Origin: Rhabditoides inermis
Taxonomy: Eukaryota > Nematoda > Chromadorea > Rhabditida > Rhabditidae
Length of the DNA: 64,000 nucleotides
Assembly: GCA_963966185.1 (NCBI GenBank)
Contig: CAWZYM010000188.1
Coordinates: forward strand, 446,001 to 510,000
Direction: 5' to 3'
Shown: in pieces, positions 1-14,539 of the stretch
How positions within the stretch are numbered: the stretch's first letter is position 1
How the letters are laid out: the number at the start of each line of letters is the position of its first letter
Notes under the pieces: model-generated
Told to the model about the DNA's origin: nothing
Database searches by the model: none
The model's input: the letters and a program-made list of their open reading frames with translations, nothing else
Translations under genes and position numbers: made by a program

Positions 1-1499
1 TTTCAACAGTCAAACATTTTCCACAGTCAAACATTTCCCACAGTCAAACATTTTCCACAGTCAAACATTTCCACAGTCAAACATTTCCATAGTCTATCAG
101 TTACCACAGTCAAACAATTTCCACAGTCAAACATTTTCCACAGTCAAACATTTTCCACAGTAAACATTATCCACAATCAAACATTCCCATAGTCTATCAG
201 TTACCACAGTCAAACATTCACTACAGTCAAACATTTTCCACAGTCGAACGTTTTCCACAGTAAACATTATCCACAATCAAACATTCCCATAGTCTATCAG
301 TTACCACAGTCAAACATTTACTACAGTCAAACATTTTCCACAGTCGAACGTTTTCCACAGTCAAACATTTTCCACAGTCGAACGTTTTCCACAGTCGAAC
401 ATTTTCTACAGTCAAACATTTTCCACAGTCAAACATTTTCCACAGTCAAATATTTTCCACAGTCGAACGTTTTCCACAGTCAAACGATTTCCACAGTCAA
501 ACACTCCCATAGTCTATCAGTTACCACAGTCTAACATTTTCCACTGTAAAACATTTTCCACAGTCAAACATTTTCCACAGTCTAACATTTTCCACAGTCA
601 AACATTTTTTCACAGTTAAACATTTCCATAGTCTAGCAGTTACCACAGTCTAACATTTTCCACACTCAAAATTTGCTACACTCGAACATTTTCAACAGTC
701 AAACATTATCCACAATCAAACATTTCCCACAGTCAAACATTTTCCACAGTCAAACATTTCCACAGTCAAACATTTCCATAGTCTATCAGTTACCACAGTC
801 AAACAATTTCCACAGTCAAACATTTTCCACAGTCAAACATTTTCCACAGTAAACATTATCCACAATCAAACATTCCCATAGTCTATCAGTTACCACAGTC
901 AAACATTCACTACAGTCAAACATTTTCCACAGTCGAACGTTTTCCACAGTCAAACATTTTCAACAGTCAAACATTTTCCACAGTCAAACATTTTCCACAG
1001 TCAAACATTTTCCACAGTCAAACATTTCTACAGTCAAACATTTTTAACCGTCAAACATTTTCCACAGTCAAACGATTTTCACAGTCAAACATTCCCATAG
1101 TCTATCAGTTACCACAGTCAAACATTTTCCACTGTGAAACATTTTCCACAGTCGAACGTTTTCCACAGTCAAACGATTTCCTTAGTCAAACATTCTCATA
1201 GTCTATCAGTTACCACAGTCTATCATTTTCCACTGTTAAACATTTTCCACAGTCAAACATTTTCCACAGTCAAACATTTTCCACAGTCAAACAATTTCCA
1301 CATTCAAACATTTTCCACAGTCGAACATTTTCAGCAGTCAAACATTTTTCACAGTCAAACATTTCCATAGTATCAATTACCACAGTCAAACATTTCCCAC
1401 AGTCAAACATTTTCCACAATCAAACATTTCCATAGTCTATCAGTTACCACAGACAAACATTTACTACAGTCAAACATTTTCCATAGTCAAATATTTTCC

Positions 1500-4400
1500 A
1501 TAGTCAAATATTTTCCATAGTCAAACATTTTCCACAGTCAAACATTCCCATAGTCTAGCAGTTACCACAGTCTAACAATTTCCACAGTCAGACAATTTCC
1601 ACAGTCAAATATGTTCCACAGTCAAACAATTCTATAGACTATCATTTACCACAGTCAAACATTTTCCACAGTCGAACATTCCCATAGTCTATCTGTTACC
1701 ACAGTCTAACAATTTCCACGGTCAAACATTTTCCACAGTCTTTTTCCACAGTTAACCACAGTCTAACAATTTTCACAGTCAAACATTTTCTACAGTCAAA
1801 CATTTTGCACAGTCAAACATTTCCAAAGTCAAAATTTTCTACAGTCAAACACTTTCTACACTCAAACATTTCCCACAGTCAAACATTTTCCACAGTCAAA
1901 CATTTTCCACAGTCAAACATTCTCCACATTCAAACATTTTCCACAGTCGAACATTTTCAGCAGTCAAACATTTTCCACAGTCAAACATTTCCATAGTAGC
2001 AGTTACCACAGTCAAACATTTCCCACAGTCAAACATTTTCCACAATCAAACATTTCAATAGTCTATCAGTTACCACAGACAAACATTTACTACAGTCAAA
2101 CATTTTCCATAGTCAAATATTTTCCATAGTCAAATATTTTCCATAGTCAAACATTTTCCACAGTCAAACATTCCCATAGTCTAGCAGTTACCACAGTCTA
2201 ACAATTTCCACAGTCAGACAATTTCCACAATCAAATATGTTCCACAGTCAAACAATTCTATAGACTATCAGTTACCACAGTCAAACATTTTCCACAGTCG
2301 AACGTTTTCCACAGTCGAACATTTTCTACAGTCAAACATTTTCCATAGTCAAACTTTTTCACAGTCAAATATTTTCCACAGTCGAACGTTTTCCACAGTC
2401 AAACGATTTTCACAGTCAAACATTCCCATAGTCTATCAGTTACCACAGTCAAACATTTTCCACTGTGAAACATTTTCCACAGTCGAACGTTTTCCACAGT
2501 CAAACGATTTCCTTAGTCAAACATTCTCATAGTCTAACAGTTACCACAGTCTAACATTTTCCACAGTCAAACATTTTTCACAGTCGAACATTCCCATAGT
2601 CTATCAGTTACCAAAGTCAAACATTTACTACAGTCAAACATTTCCATAGTCAAACATTCTCATAGTCTATCAGTTACCACAGTCTAATATTTTCCACAGT
2701 AAAACATTTTCCACAGTCAAACATTTTCCACAGTCAAACATTTTTCACAGTCAAACATTTTTCACAGTCGAACATTCCCATAGTCTATCAGTTACCAAAG
2801 TCAAACATTTACTACAGTCAAACATTTCCATAGTCAAACAATTTCCACAGTCAAACATTTTCCACATTCAAACATTTTCCACAGTCAAACATTTCCATAG
2901 TCTATCAGTTACCACAGTCAAACAATTTTCACAGTCAAACATTTTCCACAGTCAAACATTTTCCACAGTAAAACATTATCCACAATCAAACATTCCCATA
3001 GTCTATCAGTTACCACAGTCAAACAATTACTACAGTCAAACATTTTCCACAGTCGAACGTTTTCCACAGTCAAACATTTTCCACAGTCGAACGTTTTCCA
3101 CAGTCGAACATTTTCTACAGTCAAACATTTTCCACAGTCAAACATTTTCCATAGTCAAATATTTTCCATAGTCAAACATTTTCCACAGTCAAACATTCCC
3201 ATAGTCTAGCAGTTACCACAGTCTAACAATTTCCACAGTCAGACAATTTCCACAGTCAAATATGTTCCACAGTCAAACAATTCTATAGACTATCATTTAC
3301 CACAGTCAAACATTTTCCACAGTCGAACATTCCCATAGTCTATCTGTTACCACAGTCTAACAATTTCCACGGTCAAACATTTTCCACAGTCTTTTTCCAC
3401 AGTTAACCACAGTCTAACAATTTTCACAGTCAAACATTTTCTACAGTCAAACATTTTGCACAGTCAAACATTTCCAAAGTCAAAATTTTCTACAGTCAAA
3501 CACTTTCTACACTCAAACATTTCCCACAGTCAAACATTTTCCACAGTCAAACATTTTCCACAGTCAAACATTCTCCACATTCAAACATTTTCCACAGTCG
3601 AACATTTTCAGCAGTCAAACATTTTCCACAGTCAAACATTTCCATAGTAGCAGTTACCACAGTCAAACATTTCCCACAGTCAAACATTTTCCACAATCAA
3701 ACATTTCAATAGTCTATCAGTTACCACAGACAAACATTTACTACAGTCAAACATTTTCCATAGTCAAATATTTTCCATAGTCAAATATTTTCCATAGTCA
3801 AACATTTTCCACAGTCAAACATTCCCATAGTCTAGCAGTTACCACAGTCTAACAATTTCCACAGTCAGACAATTTCCACAATCAAATATGTTCCACAGTC
3901 AAACAATTCTATAGACTATCAGTTACCACAGTCAAACATTTTCCACAGTCGAACGTTTTCCACAGTCGAACATTTTCTACAGTCAAACATTTTCCATAGT
4001 CAAACTTTTTCACAGTCAAATATTTTCCACAGTCGAACGTTTTCCACAGTCAAACGATTTTCACAGTCAAACATTCCCATAGTCTATCAGTTACCACAGT
4101 CAAACATTTTCCACTGTGAAACATTTTCCACAGTCGAACGTTTTCCACAGTCAAACGATTTCCTTAGTCAAACATTCTCATAGTCTAACAGTTACCACAG
4201 TCTAACATTTTCCACAGTCAAACATTTTTCACAGTCGAACATTCCCATAGTCTATCAGTTACCAAAGTCAAACATTTACTACAGTCAAACATTTCCATAG
4301 TCAAACATTCTCATAGTCTATCAGTTACCACAGTCTAATATTTTCCACAGTAAAACATTTTCCACAGTCAAACATTTTCCACAGTCAAACATTTTTCACA

Positions 4401-4800
4401 GTCAAACATTTTTCACAGTCGAACATTCCCATAGTCTAGCAGTTACCAAAGTCAAACATTTACTACAGTCAAACATTTCCATAGTCAAACAATTTCCACA
4501 GTCAAACATTTTCCACATTCAAACATTTTCCACAGTCAAACATTTCCATAGTCTATCAGTTACCACAGTCAAACAATTTTCACAGTCAAACATTTTCCAC
4601 AGTCAAACATTTTCCACAGTAAAACATTATCCACAATCAAACATTCCCATAGTCTATCAGTTACCACAGTCAAACAATTACTACAGTCAAACATTTTCCA
4701 CAGTCGAACGTTTTCCACAGTCAAACATTTTCCACAGTCGAACGTTTTCCACAGTCGAACATTTTCTACAGTCAAACATTTTCCACAGTCAAACATTTTC
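1500..4800. repeat. Higher-order tandem duplication of the satellite, period 1651 bp
   Basis: Distinctive variant clusters recur at a constant offset of 1651 bp. For example, the segment beginning at 1805 recurs at 3456, and that at 2918 recurs at 4569. The two copies (about 1500-3150 and 3151-4800) are nearly identical, including private variants, so the duplication is younger than the divergence among 17-bp units. A partial third copy follows at about 5350-6430 (the 3456 segment reappears at 5595). Confidence 0.85.
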
Positions 4801-7800
4801 CACAGTCAAATATTTTCCACAGTCGAACGTTTTCCACAGTCAAACGATTTCCACAGTCAAACATTCCCATAGTCTATCAGTTACCACAGTCTAACATTTT
4901 TCACTGTAAAACATTTTCCACAGTCAAACATTTTCCACAGTCAAACATTTTTCACAGTCAAACATTCCCATAGTCTAGCAGTTACCACAGTCTAACAATT
5001 TCCACAGTCAAACGATTTCCACAGTCAAACACTCCCATAGTCTATCAGTTACCACAGTCTAACATTTTCCACTGTAAAACATTTTCCACAGTCAAACATT
5101 TTTCACAGTCAAACATTCCCATAGTCTAGCAGTTACCACAGTCTAACAATTTCCACAGTCAAACATTTTCCACAGTCAAACATTTTCCACAGTCAAATAT
5201 TTTCCACAGTCGAACGTTTTCCACAGTCAAACGATTTCCACAGTCAAACACTCCCATAGTCTATCAGTTACCACAGTCTAACATTTTCCACTGTAAAACA
5301 TTTTCCACAGTCAAACATTTTTCACAGTCAAACATTCCCATAGTCTAGCAGTTACCACAGTCTAACATTTTCCACAGTCAGACAATTTCCACAGTCAAAT
5401 ATGTTCCACAGTCAAACAATTCTATAGACTATCATTTACCACAGTCAAACATTTTCCACAGTCGAACATTCCCATAGTCTATCTGTTACCACAGTCTAAC
5501 AATTTCCACGGTCAAACATTTTCCACAGTCTTTTTCCACAGTTTACCACAGTCTAACAATTTTCACAGTCAAACATTTTCTACAGTCAAACATTTTGCAC
5601 AGTCAAACATTTCCAAAGTCAAAATTTCCTACAGTCAAACACTTTCTACACTCAAACATTTCCCACAGTCAAACATTTTCCACAGTCAAACATTTTCCAC
5701 AGTCAAACATTCTCCACATTCAAACATTTTCCACAGTCGAACATTTTCAGCAGTCAAACATTTTCCACAGTCAAACATTTCCATAGTATCAGTTACCACA
5801 GTCAAACATTTCCCACAGTCAAACATTTTCCACAATCAAACATTTCCATAGTCTATCAGTTACCACAGACAAACATTTACTACAGTCAAATATTTTCCAT
5901 AGTCAAATATTTTCCATAGTCAAATAATTTCCATAGTCAAACATTTTCCACAGTCAAACATTCCCATAGTCTAGCAGTTACCACAGTCTAACAATTTCCA
6001 CAGTCAGACAATTTCCACAGTCAAATATGTTCCACAGTCAAACAATTCTATAGACTATCAGTTACCACAGTCAAACATTTTCCACAGTCGAACGTTTTCC
6101 ACAGTCAAACATTTTCTACAGTCAAACATTTTCCATAGTCAAACTTTTTCACAGTCAAATATTTTCCACAGTCGAACGTTTTCCACAGTCAAACGATTTT
6201 CACAGTCAAGCATTCCCATAGTCTATCAGTTACCACAGTCAAACATTTTCCACAGTGAAACATTTTCCACAGTCGAACGTTTTCCACAGTCAAACGATTT
6301 CCTTAGTCAAACATTCTCATAGTCTAACAGTTACCACAGTCTAACATTTTCCACAGTCAAACATTTTTCACAGTCGAACATTCCCATAGTCTATCAGTTA
6401 CCAAAGTCAAACATTTACTACAGTCAAACATTTCCATAGTCAAACATTTTCCACAGTCAAACATTTTCCACAGTCAAACATTCTCCACATTCAAACATTT
6501 TCCACAGTCGAACATTTTCAGCAGTCAAACATTTTCCACAGTCAAACATTTCCATAGTATCAGTTACCACAGTCAAACATTTCCCACAGTCAAACATTTT
6601 CCACAATCAAACATTTCCATAGTCTATCAGTTACCACAGACAAACATTTACTACAGTCAAACATTTTCCATAGTCAAATATTTTCCATAGTCAAATATTT
6701 TCCATAGTCAAACATTTTCCACAGTCAAACATTCCCATAGTCTAGCAGTTACCACAGTCTAACAATTTCCACAGTCAGACAATTTCCACAGTCAAATATG
6801 TTCCACAGTCAAATATTTCTATGGACTATCAGTTACCACAGTCAAACATTTTCCACAGTCGAACGTTTTCCACAGTCGAACATTTTCTACAGTCAAACAT
6901 TTTCCATAGTCAAACTTTTTCACAGTCAGATATTTTCCACAGTCGAACGTTTTCCACAGTCAAACGATTTTCACAGTCAAACATTCCCATAGTCTATCAG
7001 TTACCACTTACCACAGTCAAACAATTTCCACAGTCAAACATTTTCCACAGTCAAACATTTTCCACAGTAAACATTATCCACAATCAAACATTCCCATAGT
7101 CTATCAGTTACCACAGTCAAACATTTACTACAGTCAAACATTTTCCACAGTCGAACGTTTTCAACAGTCAAACATTTTCCACAGTCGAACGTTTTCCACA
7201 GTCGAACATTTTCTACAGTCAAACATTTTCCACAGTCAAACATTTTCCACAGTCAAATATTTTCCACAGTCGAACGTTTTCCACAGTCAAACGACAGTCA
7301 AACGAAAAGTCAAACATTCCCATAGTCTGTCAGTTACCACAGTCTAACATTTTCCACTGTAAAACATTTTCCACAGTCAAACATTTTCCACAGTCAAACA
7401 TTTTTCACAGTCAAACATTCCCATAGTCTAGCAGTTACCACAGTCTAACAATTTCCACAGTCAAACGATTTCCACAGTCAAACACTCCCATAGTCTATCA
7501 GTTACCACAGTCTAACATTTTCCACTGTAAAACATTTTCCACAGTCAAACATTTTCCACAGTCAAACATTTTTCACAGTCAAACATTCCCATAGTCTAGC
7601 AGTTACCACAGTCTAACAATTTCCACAGTCAAACATTTTCCACAGTCAAACATTTTCCACAGTCAAATATTTTCCACAGTCGAACGTTTTCCACAGTCAA
7701 ACGATTTCCACAGTCAAACACTCCCATAGTCTACCAGTTACCACAGTCTAACATTTTCCACTGTAAAACATTTTCCACAGTCAAACATTTTTCACAGTCA

Positions 7801-9206
7801 AACATTCCCATAGTCTAGCAGTTACCACAGTCTAACATTTTTCACACTCAAAATTTGCTACACTCGAACATTTTCAACAGTCAAACATTTTCCACAGTCA
7901 AACATTTTTCACAATCAAACATTTCCACAGTCAAACATTTCCATAGTCTATCAGTTACCACAGTCAAACAATTTCCACAGTCAAACATTTTCCACAGTCA
8001 AACATTTTCCACAGTAAACATTATCCACAATCAAACATTCCCATAGTCTATCAGTTACCACAGTCAAACATTTACTACAGTCAAACATTTTCCACAGTCA
8101 AACGTTTTCCACAGTCAAACATTTTCCACAGTCGAACGTTTTCCACAGTCGAACATTTTCTACAGTCAAACATTTTCCACAGTCAAACATTTTCCACAGT
8201 CAAATATTTTCCACAGTCGAACGTTTTCCACAGTCAAACGATTTCCACAGTCAAACATTCCCATAGTCTATCAGTTACCACAGTCTAACATTTTCCACTG
8301 TAAAACATTTTCCACAGTCAAACATTTTCCACAGTCAAACATTTTTCACAGTCAAACATTCCCATAGTCTAGCAGTTACCACAGTCTAACAATTTCCACA
8401 GTCAAACGATTTCCACAGTCAAACACTCCCATAGTCTATCAGTTACCACAGTCTAACATTTTCCACTGTAAAACATTTTCCACAGTCAAACATTTTCCAC
8501 AGTCAAACATTTTTCACAGTCAAACATTCCCATAGTCTAGCAGTTACCACAGTCTAACAATTTCCACAGTCAAACATTTTCCACAGTCAAACATTTTCCA
8601 CAGTCAAATATTTTCCACAGTCGAACGTTTTCCACAGTCAAACGATTTCCACAGTCAAACACTCCCATAGTCTATCAGTTACCACAGTCTAACATTTTCC
8701 ACTGTAAAACATTTTCCACAGTCAAACAATTTCCACAGTCAAACATTTTTCACAGTCAAACATTCCCATAGTCTAGCAGTTACCACAGTCTAACATTTTC
8801 CACACTCAAAATTTGCTACACTCGAACATTTTCATCAGTCAAACATTTTCCACAGTCAAACATTTTCCACAGTCAAACATTTTCCACAGTCAAACATTTC
8901 CACAGTCAAACATTTTTAACCGTCAAACATTTTCCACAGTCAAACGATTTTCACAGTCAAACAATCCCATAGTCTATCAGTTACCACAGTCAAACATTTT
9001 CCACTGTGAAACATTTTCCACAGTCGAACGTTTTCCACAGTCAAACGATTTCCTTAGTCAAACATTCTCATAGTCTATCAGTTACCACAGTCTATCATTT
9101 TCCACAGTCAAACATTTTCCACAGTCAAACATTTTCCACAGTCAAACATTTTCCACATTCAAACATTTTCCACAGTCGAACATTTTCAGCAGTCAAACAT
9201 TTTCCA

Positions 9207-12000
9207 CAGTCAAATATGTTTCAAAGTCGAACAAATCTATAGACTATCATTTACCACAGTCAAACATTTTCCACAGTCAAACATTTTCCACAGTCAAACA
9301 TTTTTCACAGTAAACCATTTTCCACAGTAAAACAATTCTATAAACTAACAGTTACCACAGTCTAACAAGTTCCACAGTCAATTTTTTTTCTACAGTCATA
9401 CATTTTCCACAGTCTAACATTACCATAAACTATCAGTTACCACAGTCTAACAATTTTCACAGTCAAACATTTTCCACAGTCAAAATTTTCTACAGTCAAA
9501 CATTTTCTACACTCAAACATTTTCACACAGTCAAACATTTTCCACAGTCAAAGACGTTCCACAGTCAAACAATTCTATAGACTATCAGTTACCACAGTCA
9601 AATATTTTCCACAGTCAAACATTCCCATAGTCTATCATTTACCACATTCTAATATTTTCCACAGTCAAACATTTTCCACAGTCAAACAATTTTCACAGTC
9701 AAACATTTTCCACAGTCAAACATTCCCATAGTCTAGCAGTTACCACAGTCTAACAATTTTCACAGTCAAACATTTTCCACAGTCAAAATTTTCTACAGTC
9801 AAACATTTTCTACACTCAAACATTTTCACACAGTCAAACATTTTCCACAGTCAAAGATGTTCCACAGTCAAACAATTCTATAGACTATCAGTTACCACAG
9901 TCAAATATTTTCCACAGTCAAACATTCTCATAGTTATCATTTACCACATTCTAATATTTTCCACAGTCAAACATTTTCCACAGTCAAACAATTTCCACAG
10001 TCAAACATTTTCCACAGTCTAACATTCCCATAAATTATCAGTTACCACAGTCTAACAATTTTCACAGTCAAAATTTTCTACAGTCAAACATTTTCTACAC
10101 TCAAACATTTTCCCACAGTCAAACATTTTCCACAGTCAAATATGTTCCACAGTCAAACAATTCTACAGACTATCAGTTACCACAGTCACATATTTTCCAC
10201 AGTCAAACATTCCCATAGTCTATCATTTACCACATTCTGATTATTTCCACAGTCAAACATTTTCCACAGTCAAACAATTTCCACAGTCAAACATTTTCCA
10301 CAGTCAAATATTCTCATAGTCTAGCAGTTACCACAGTCTAACAATTTCCACAGTCAAACATTTTCCACAGTCAAACGATTTTCACAGTCTAACATTTTCC
10401 ACAGTCAAACATTTTTCACAGTCAAATATTTTTCACAGTCAAACAATTCCATAGACATATCAGTTACCACAGTCAAAAAATTTTCACAGTCAAACATTTT
10501 CCACAGTCTAACATACCCATAAACTATCAGTTATCACAGTCTAACAATTTCCACAGTCAAACATTTTCCACAGTCAAACATTTTCCACAGTCAAACATTT
10601 TCTACAGTCAAACATTTTCTACACTCAAACATTTTCCACAGGCAAACATTTTCCACAGTCAAATATGTTTCAAAGTCGAACAAATCTATAGACTATCATT
10701 TACCACAGTCAAACATTTTCCACAGTCAAACATTTTCCACAGTCAAACATTTTTCACAGTAAAACATTTTCCACAGTAAAACAATTCTATAAACTAACAG
10801 TTACCACAGTCTAACAAGTTCCACAGTCAATTTTTTTTCTACAGTCATACATTTTCCACAGTCTAACATTACCATAAACTATCAGTTACCACAGTCTAAC
10901 AATTTTCACAGTCAAACATTTTCCACAGTCAAAATTTTCTACAGTCAAACATTTTCTACACTCAAACATTTTCACACAGTCAAACATTTTCCACAGTCAA
11001 AGATGTTCCACAGTCAAACAATTCTATAGACTATCAGTTACCACAGTCAAATATTTTCCACAGTCAAACATTCTCATAGTTATCATTTACCACATTCTAA
11101 TATTTTCCACATTCAAACATTTTCCACAGTCAAACAATTTCCACAGTCAAACATTGTCCACAGTCTAACAATTTTCACAGTCAAAATTTTCTACAGTCAA
11201 ACATTTTCTACACTCAAACATTTTCCCACAGTCAAACATTTTCCACAGTCAAATATGTTCCACAGTCAAACAATTCTACAGACTATCAGTTACCACAGTC
11301 ACATATTTTCCACAGTCAAACATTCCCATAGTCTATCATTTACCACATTCTAATAATTTCCACAGTCAAACATTTTCCACAGTCAAACAATTTCCACAGT
11401 CAAACATTTTCCACAGTCAAATATTCTCATAGTCTAGCAGTTACCACAGTCTAACAATTTCCACAGTCAAACATTTTCCACAGTCAAACGATTTTCACAG
11501 TCGAACGATTTTCACAGTCAAACATTTTCCACAGTCAAATATGTTCCACAGTCAAACAATTCTATAGACTATCAGTTACCACAGTCAAATATTTTCCACA
11601 GTCAAACATTCCCATAGTCTATCATTTACCACATTCTAATATTTTCCACAGTCAAACATTTTCCACAGTCAAACAATTTCCACAGTCAAACATTTTCCAC
11701 AGTCAAACATTATCATAGTCTAGCAGTTACCACAGTCTAACAATTTCCACAGTCAAACATTTTCCACAATCAAACGATTTTCACAGTCAAACATTCCCAT
11801 AGTCTATCAGTTACCACAGTCTAACATTTTCCACAGTCAAATATGTTCCACAGTCAAACAATTCTAGAGACTATCAGTTACCACAGTCAAACTTTTTCCA
11901 CAGTAAAACATTTCCCACAGTAAAACATTTTCCACAGTCAAAAATTTTTCACAGTCAAACATTTTTCACATTCAAACATTTCCATAGACTATCAGTTACC
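9207..12000. repeat. Second higher-order satellite duplication, period 1446 bp
   Basis: A different set of diagnostic variants, including a T-run unit near 9380 and a TTTCAAAGTCGAACAAATC unit near 9209, recurs 1446 bp downstream (near 10826 and 10655). The second copy contains small rearrangements, so its end is approximate. This block uses other unit variants than the 1651-bp block, so the array has at least two independently amplified domains. Confidence 0.75.
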
Positions 12001-12587
12001 ACAGTCAAACATTTTTCACAGTCAAACATTTTCCACAGTCGAACTGCCCCATAGTCTGTCAGTTACCACAGTCTTCAACAATTTTCACAGTCAAACATTT
12101 TCTACAGTCAAACATTTTCTACAGACAAACATTTTGCACAGTCAAACATTTTCCACAGTCAAAATTTTCTACAGTCAAACATTTTCTACAGTCAAACATT
12201 TTCGACAGTCAAACATTTTCCACAGTCAAACATTTTCCACAGTCGAACGATTTTCACAGTCAAACATCCCCTTAGTCTAGCAGTTACCACAGTCTAACAA
12301 TTTCCACAGACTAACATTTTCCACAGTTAAACGATTTCCACAGTCAAACATTCCCATAGTCTATCAGTTACCACAGTCTAACATTTTCCACTGTGAAACA
12401 TTTTTCACAGTCAAACATTTTCCACAGTCAAACATTCCCATAAACTAGCAGTTACCACAGTCTAACAATTTCCACAGTCAAACATTTTTCACAGTCGGAC
12501 GTTTTCCACAGTCAAACATTTTTCCACAGTCAAACATTCCCATAGTCTATCAGTTACCACAGTCTAACAATTTCCACAGTCAAAATA

Positions 12588-13659
12588 TAGAAGTATGTAC
12601 TGCTTCTTTTTTTCAGTTGAAACTAGGTTTTGAGTTTATTACTTGTACTATTATACATATTCAGCATGAAATTCCGCTTTCCGATGCAGTACAGTGTCGA
12701 GTGGAAGTGAGGTGAGGTGAGAATCGAGTTCACCTTACATGTCATTTGGCAAGCGGTCAAATTCTCAATTTATATTTTTTTAACGTGAGAGAGAGAGAAG
12801 ACAGTAGGGAAAAAGACAGTAGAGAAGAGAGTAGTACTTTCTGTTCAAAAAAGTTTTTACATAACTGTCTCTCGAAAGTCGCAGTGACTACTGCAGATGT
12901 GAGAACAGAAGAGTAGACAGAAGATATCATTGTACAGCCTCTAGAAAGTTGTTGTCACCGCAGCGGGGACGTGAAAGTATATGTACAAGAGAGAGAATAG
13001 GAGAGAGAAAAGAGGAGATGTCTGAATGAAACAATAATGGATTGAGTCAATTGAAAAGCACAAAATTTCTGTCTTCAACGAATAACTTTGACAAAACGAA
13101 AAGTTGAAGGTTGAAAGTTAAGTAAAATGTTTTGAGATGTCAATAGATAGTGCTTTCTCACGATCAACTCATCCTCAAACTGTTTCAAACTCCTTCGCAC
13201 CTGCGCACAACGTGTTAGGGCGCGCCAGCCGGCTTCTTTTCTCGAAGTCATTGTAGACTTAATATAGAAGTATGTACTGCTTCTCTTTTCAGTTAAAACT
13301 AAGTTTTGAGTTTATTACTTGTACTCTTGTACATATTCAGCCTGAAACTCCGCTTTTCGATGCAGTACAGTGTCGAGTGGAAGTGAAGTGAGGTGAGAAT
13401 CGAGTTCACCTTACATGTCATTTGGCAAGCACAGGCGGTAAATTATATTTTTAGAACGTGTGAGAGTAGACAGTAGGAAGAGAAGACTGTAGAGAAGAGA
13501 GTAGTACTTTCTGTTTAAAAAAGTTTTTACATAACTGTCTCTCGAAAGTCGCAGTGACTACTGCAGATGTGAGAATAGAAGAGTAGACAGAAGGTACCAC
13601 ACTCTAGAGAAAGTTGTTGTCACCGGGACGTGAAAGTATGTATACAAGAGAGAGAATAG

Positions 13660-13698
<39 letters not shown>

Positions 13699-13996
13699 AA
13701 GAGAGAAAGAAGAGAGAGTAGACGTAGACAATAGAGAATATAATACTGTTTATATAGAATATAATACTGAGGAAAAAAATCTCTACGCGCTTCGCCTTCC
13801 TGAAAAAATGTGAAATGCAAACTTTCACGGGAAACTAAGTAAGAGTAGAACCATAATATCATAATGCAGCCGGAACCAACAATCTCCTGGAACCACCTTA
13901 TCCACAAAAATAAAAGAGAGAAAGAGATACTGAGACAGTGGGAGAGGAAGAAGAGAGAAAGAGAGGAAAGATAGGGGAGAGTAGAACTGTGTCGAG

Positions 13997-14071
<75 letters not shown>

Positions 14072-14373
14072 GCGGGGGGAGGAAGAGGGGGATAGGATGG
14101 AAAGTAGACAGAACAGTGTAGAGGAAAAAGAGATGGGGCGTTGTACAACTGTGAAACATAATTTAGGTGAAAAAGAAGTAGGATAGAAAGTTTAAAAAAA
14201 TAAGCCAGATATACAAAATACATAGAACTTGAACACATAACTTGAACACAACTACAACCCTTGCGTGTATTTATCTTCGCAAGAGTCATTAGAGAGTAAT
14301 CAACAATCAAACATGCAAGACGAACTATTCTTCTGTTTTTCTATTTTTGTGTACCTAGTGCGGAGCGCTAGTC
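12588..14373. repeat. Non-satellite block with a ~674-bp module in tandem, inserted in the satellite
   Basis: Satellite stops at about 12587 and a short satellite island reappears at 14374. Between them two copies of one module begin at about 12588 and 13262 (both start ATAGAAGTATGTACTGCTTC). They run in parallel through the shared AGTGTCGAGTGGAAG and CTCTCGAAAGTCGCAGTGAC segments, with scattered substitutions and small indels. The second copy passes into GA microsatellite at 13660-13694 and 13998-14072. I find no convincing protein; the Leu/Ser-rich frames here come from the GA/CT runs. It may be a mobile element or a segment captured during array rearrangement. Confidence 0.75.
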
Positions 14374-14475
14374 AGTTACCACAGTCTAACATTTTCCACT
14401 GTGAAACATTTCCCACAGTCAAACATTTCCCACAGTCGAACATTCCCATAGTCTATCAGTTACCATAGTCTAAGG
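14374..14475. repeat. Isolated 100-bp island of the 17-bp satellite
   Basis: Five or six satellite units including the punctuating CCATAGTCTATCAGTTACC variant reappear here, 1.8 kb beyond the end of the main array and right next to the degraded LINE. This implies the array once continued to this point and was interrupted, or that a fragment was copied here. Confidence 0.9.
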
Positions 14476-14539
14476 TCTGACTGTGATGTGGTAGTGGAAA
14501 CTGTTCAAATAGGAAAATGCGCCTGTGTTTTGGACATTT

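Larger units (their letters stand above)
1..12587. repeat. 17-bp minisatellite array with a punctuating variant unit
   Basis: The whole stretch is a head-to-tail array of a 17-bp unit (core CACAGTCAAACATTTTC). Recurrent point variants such as GTCGAACG, GTCTAACA and GTCAAACAA occur along it. At intervals a variant segment CCATAGTCTATCAGTTACC interrupts the series, so the array has a two-level structure. Short open frames on both strands are by-products of the repeat and show no protein character. It ends abruptly at about 12587, where unrelated sequence begins, and it starts before the left edge. It could be heterochromatic or subtelomeric/pericentromeric satellite; the sequence alone does not say which. 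Confidence 0.97.

Noticed and set aside
160..8030. TTATCCACA matches the bacterial DnaA box several times (e.g. 165, 849, 7074)
   Set aside because: They are single-base variants of the TTTTCCACA satellite unit in a eukaryotic genome; no replication meaning can be inferred.
1..12587. Open reading frames of 60-95 codons on both strands in the satellite (MFDCGKCLTVENV or HSQTFSTVKHF type)
   Set aside because: They arise because the 17-bp unit rarely creates stops; the same peptide pattern appears on both strands and shifts with array phase.
1..12587. CRISPR-like array
   Set aside because: Units are contiguous 17-mers without unique spacers, and the surrounding genes are intron-bearing animal genes.
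13604..14310. Overlapping Leu/Ser-rich frames with apparent membrane segments
   Set aside because: Produced by GA/CT dinucleotide runs in a non-coding duplicated block.
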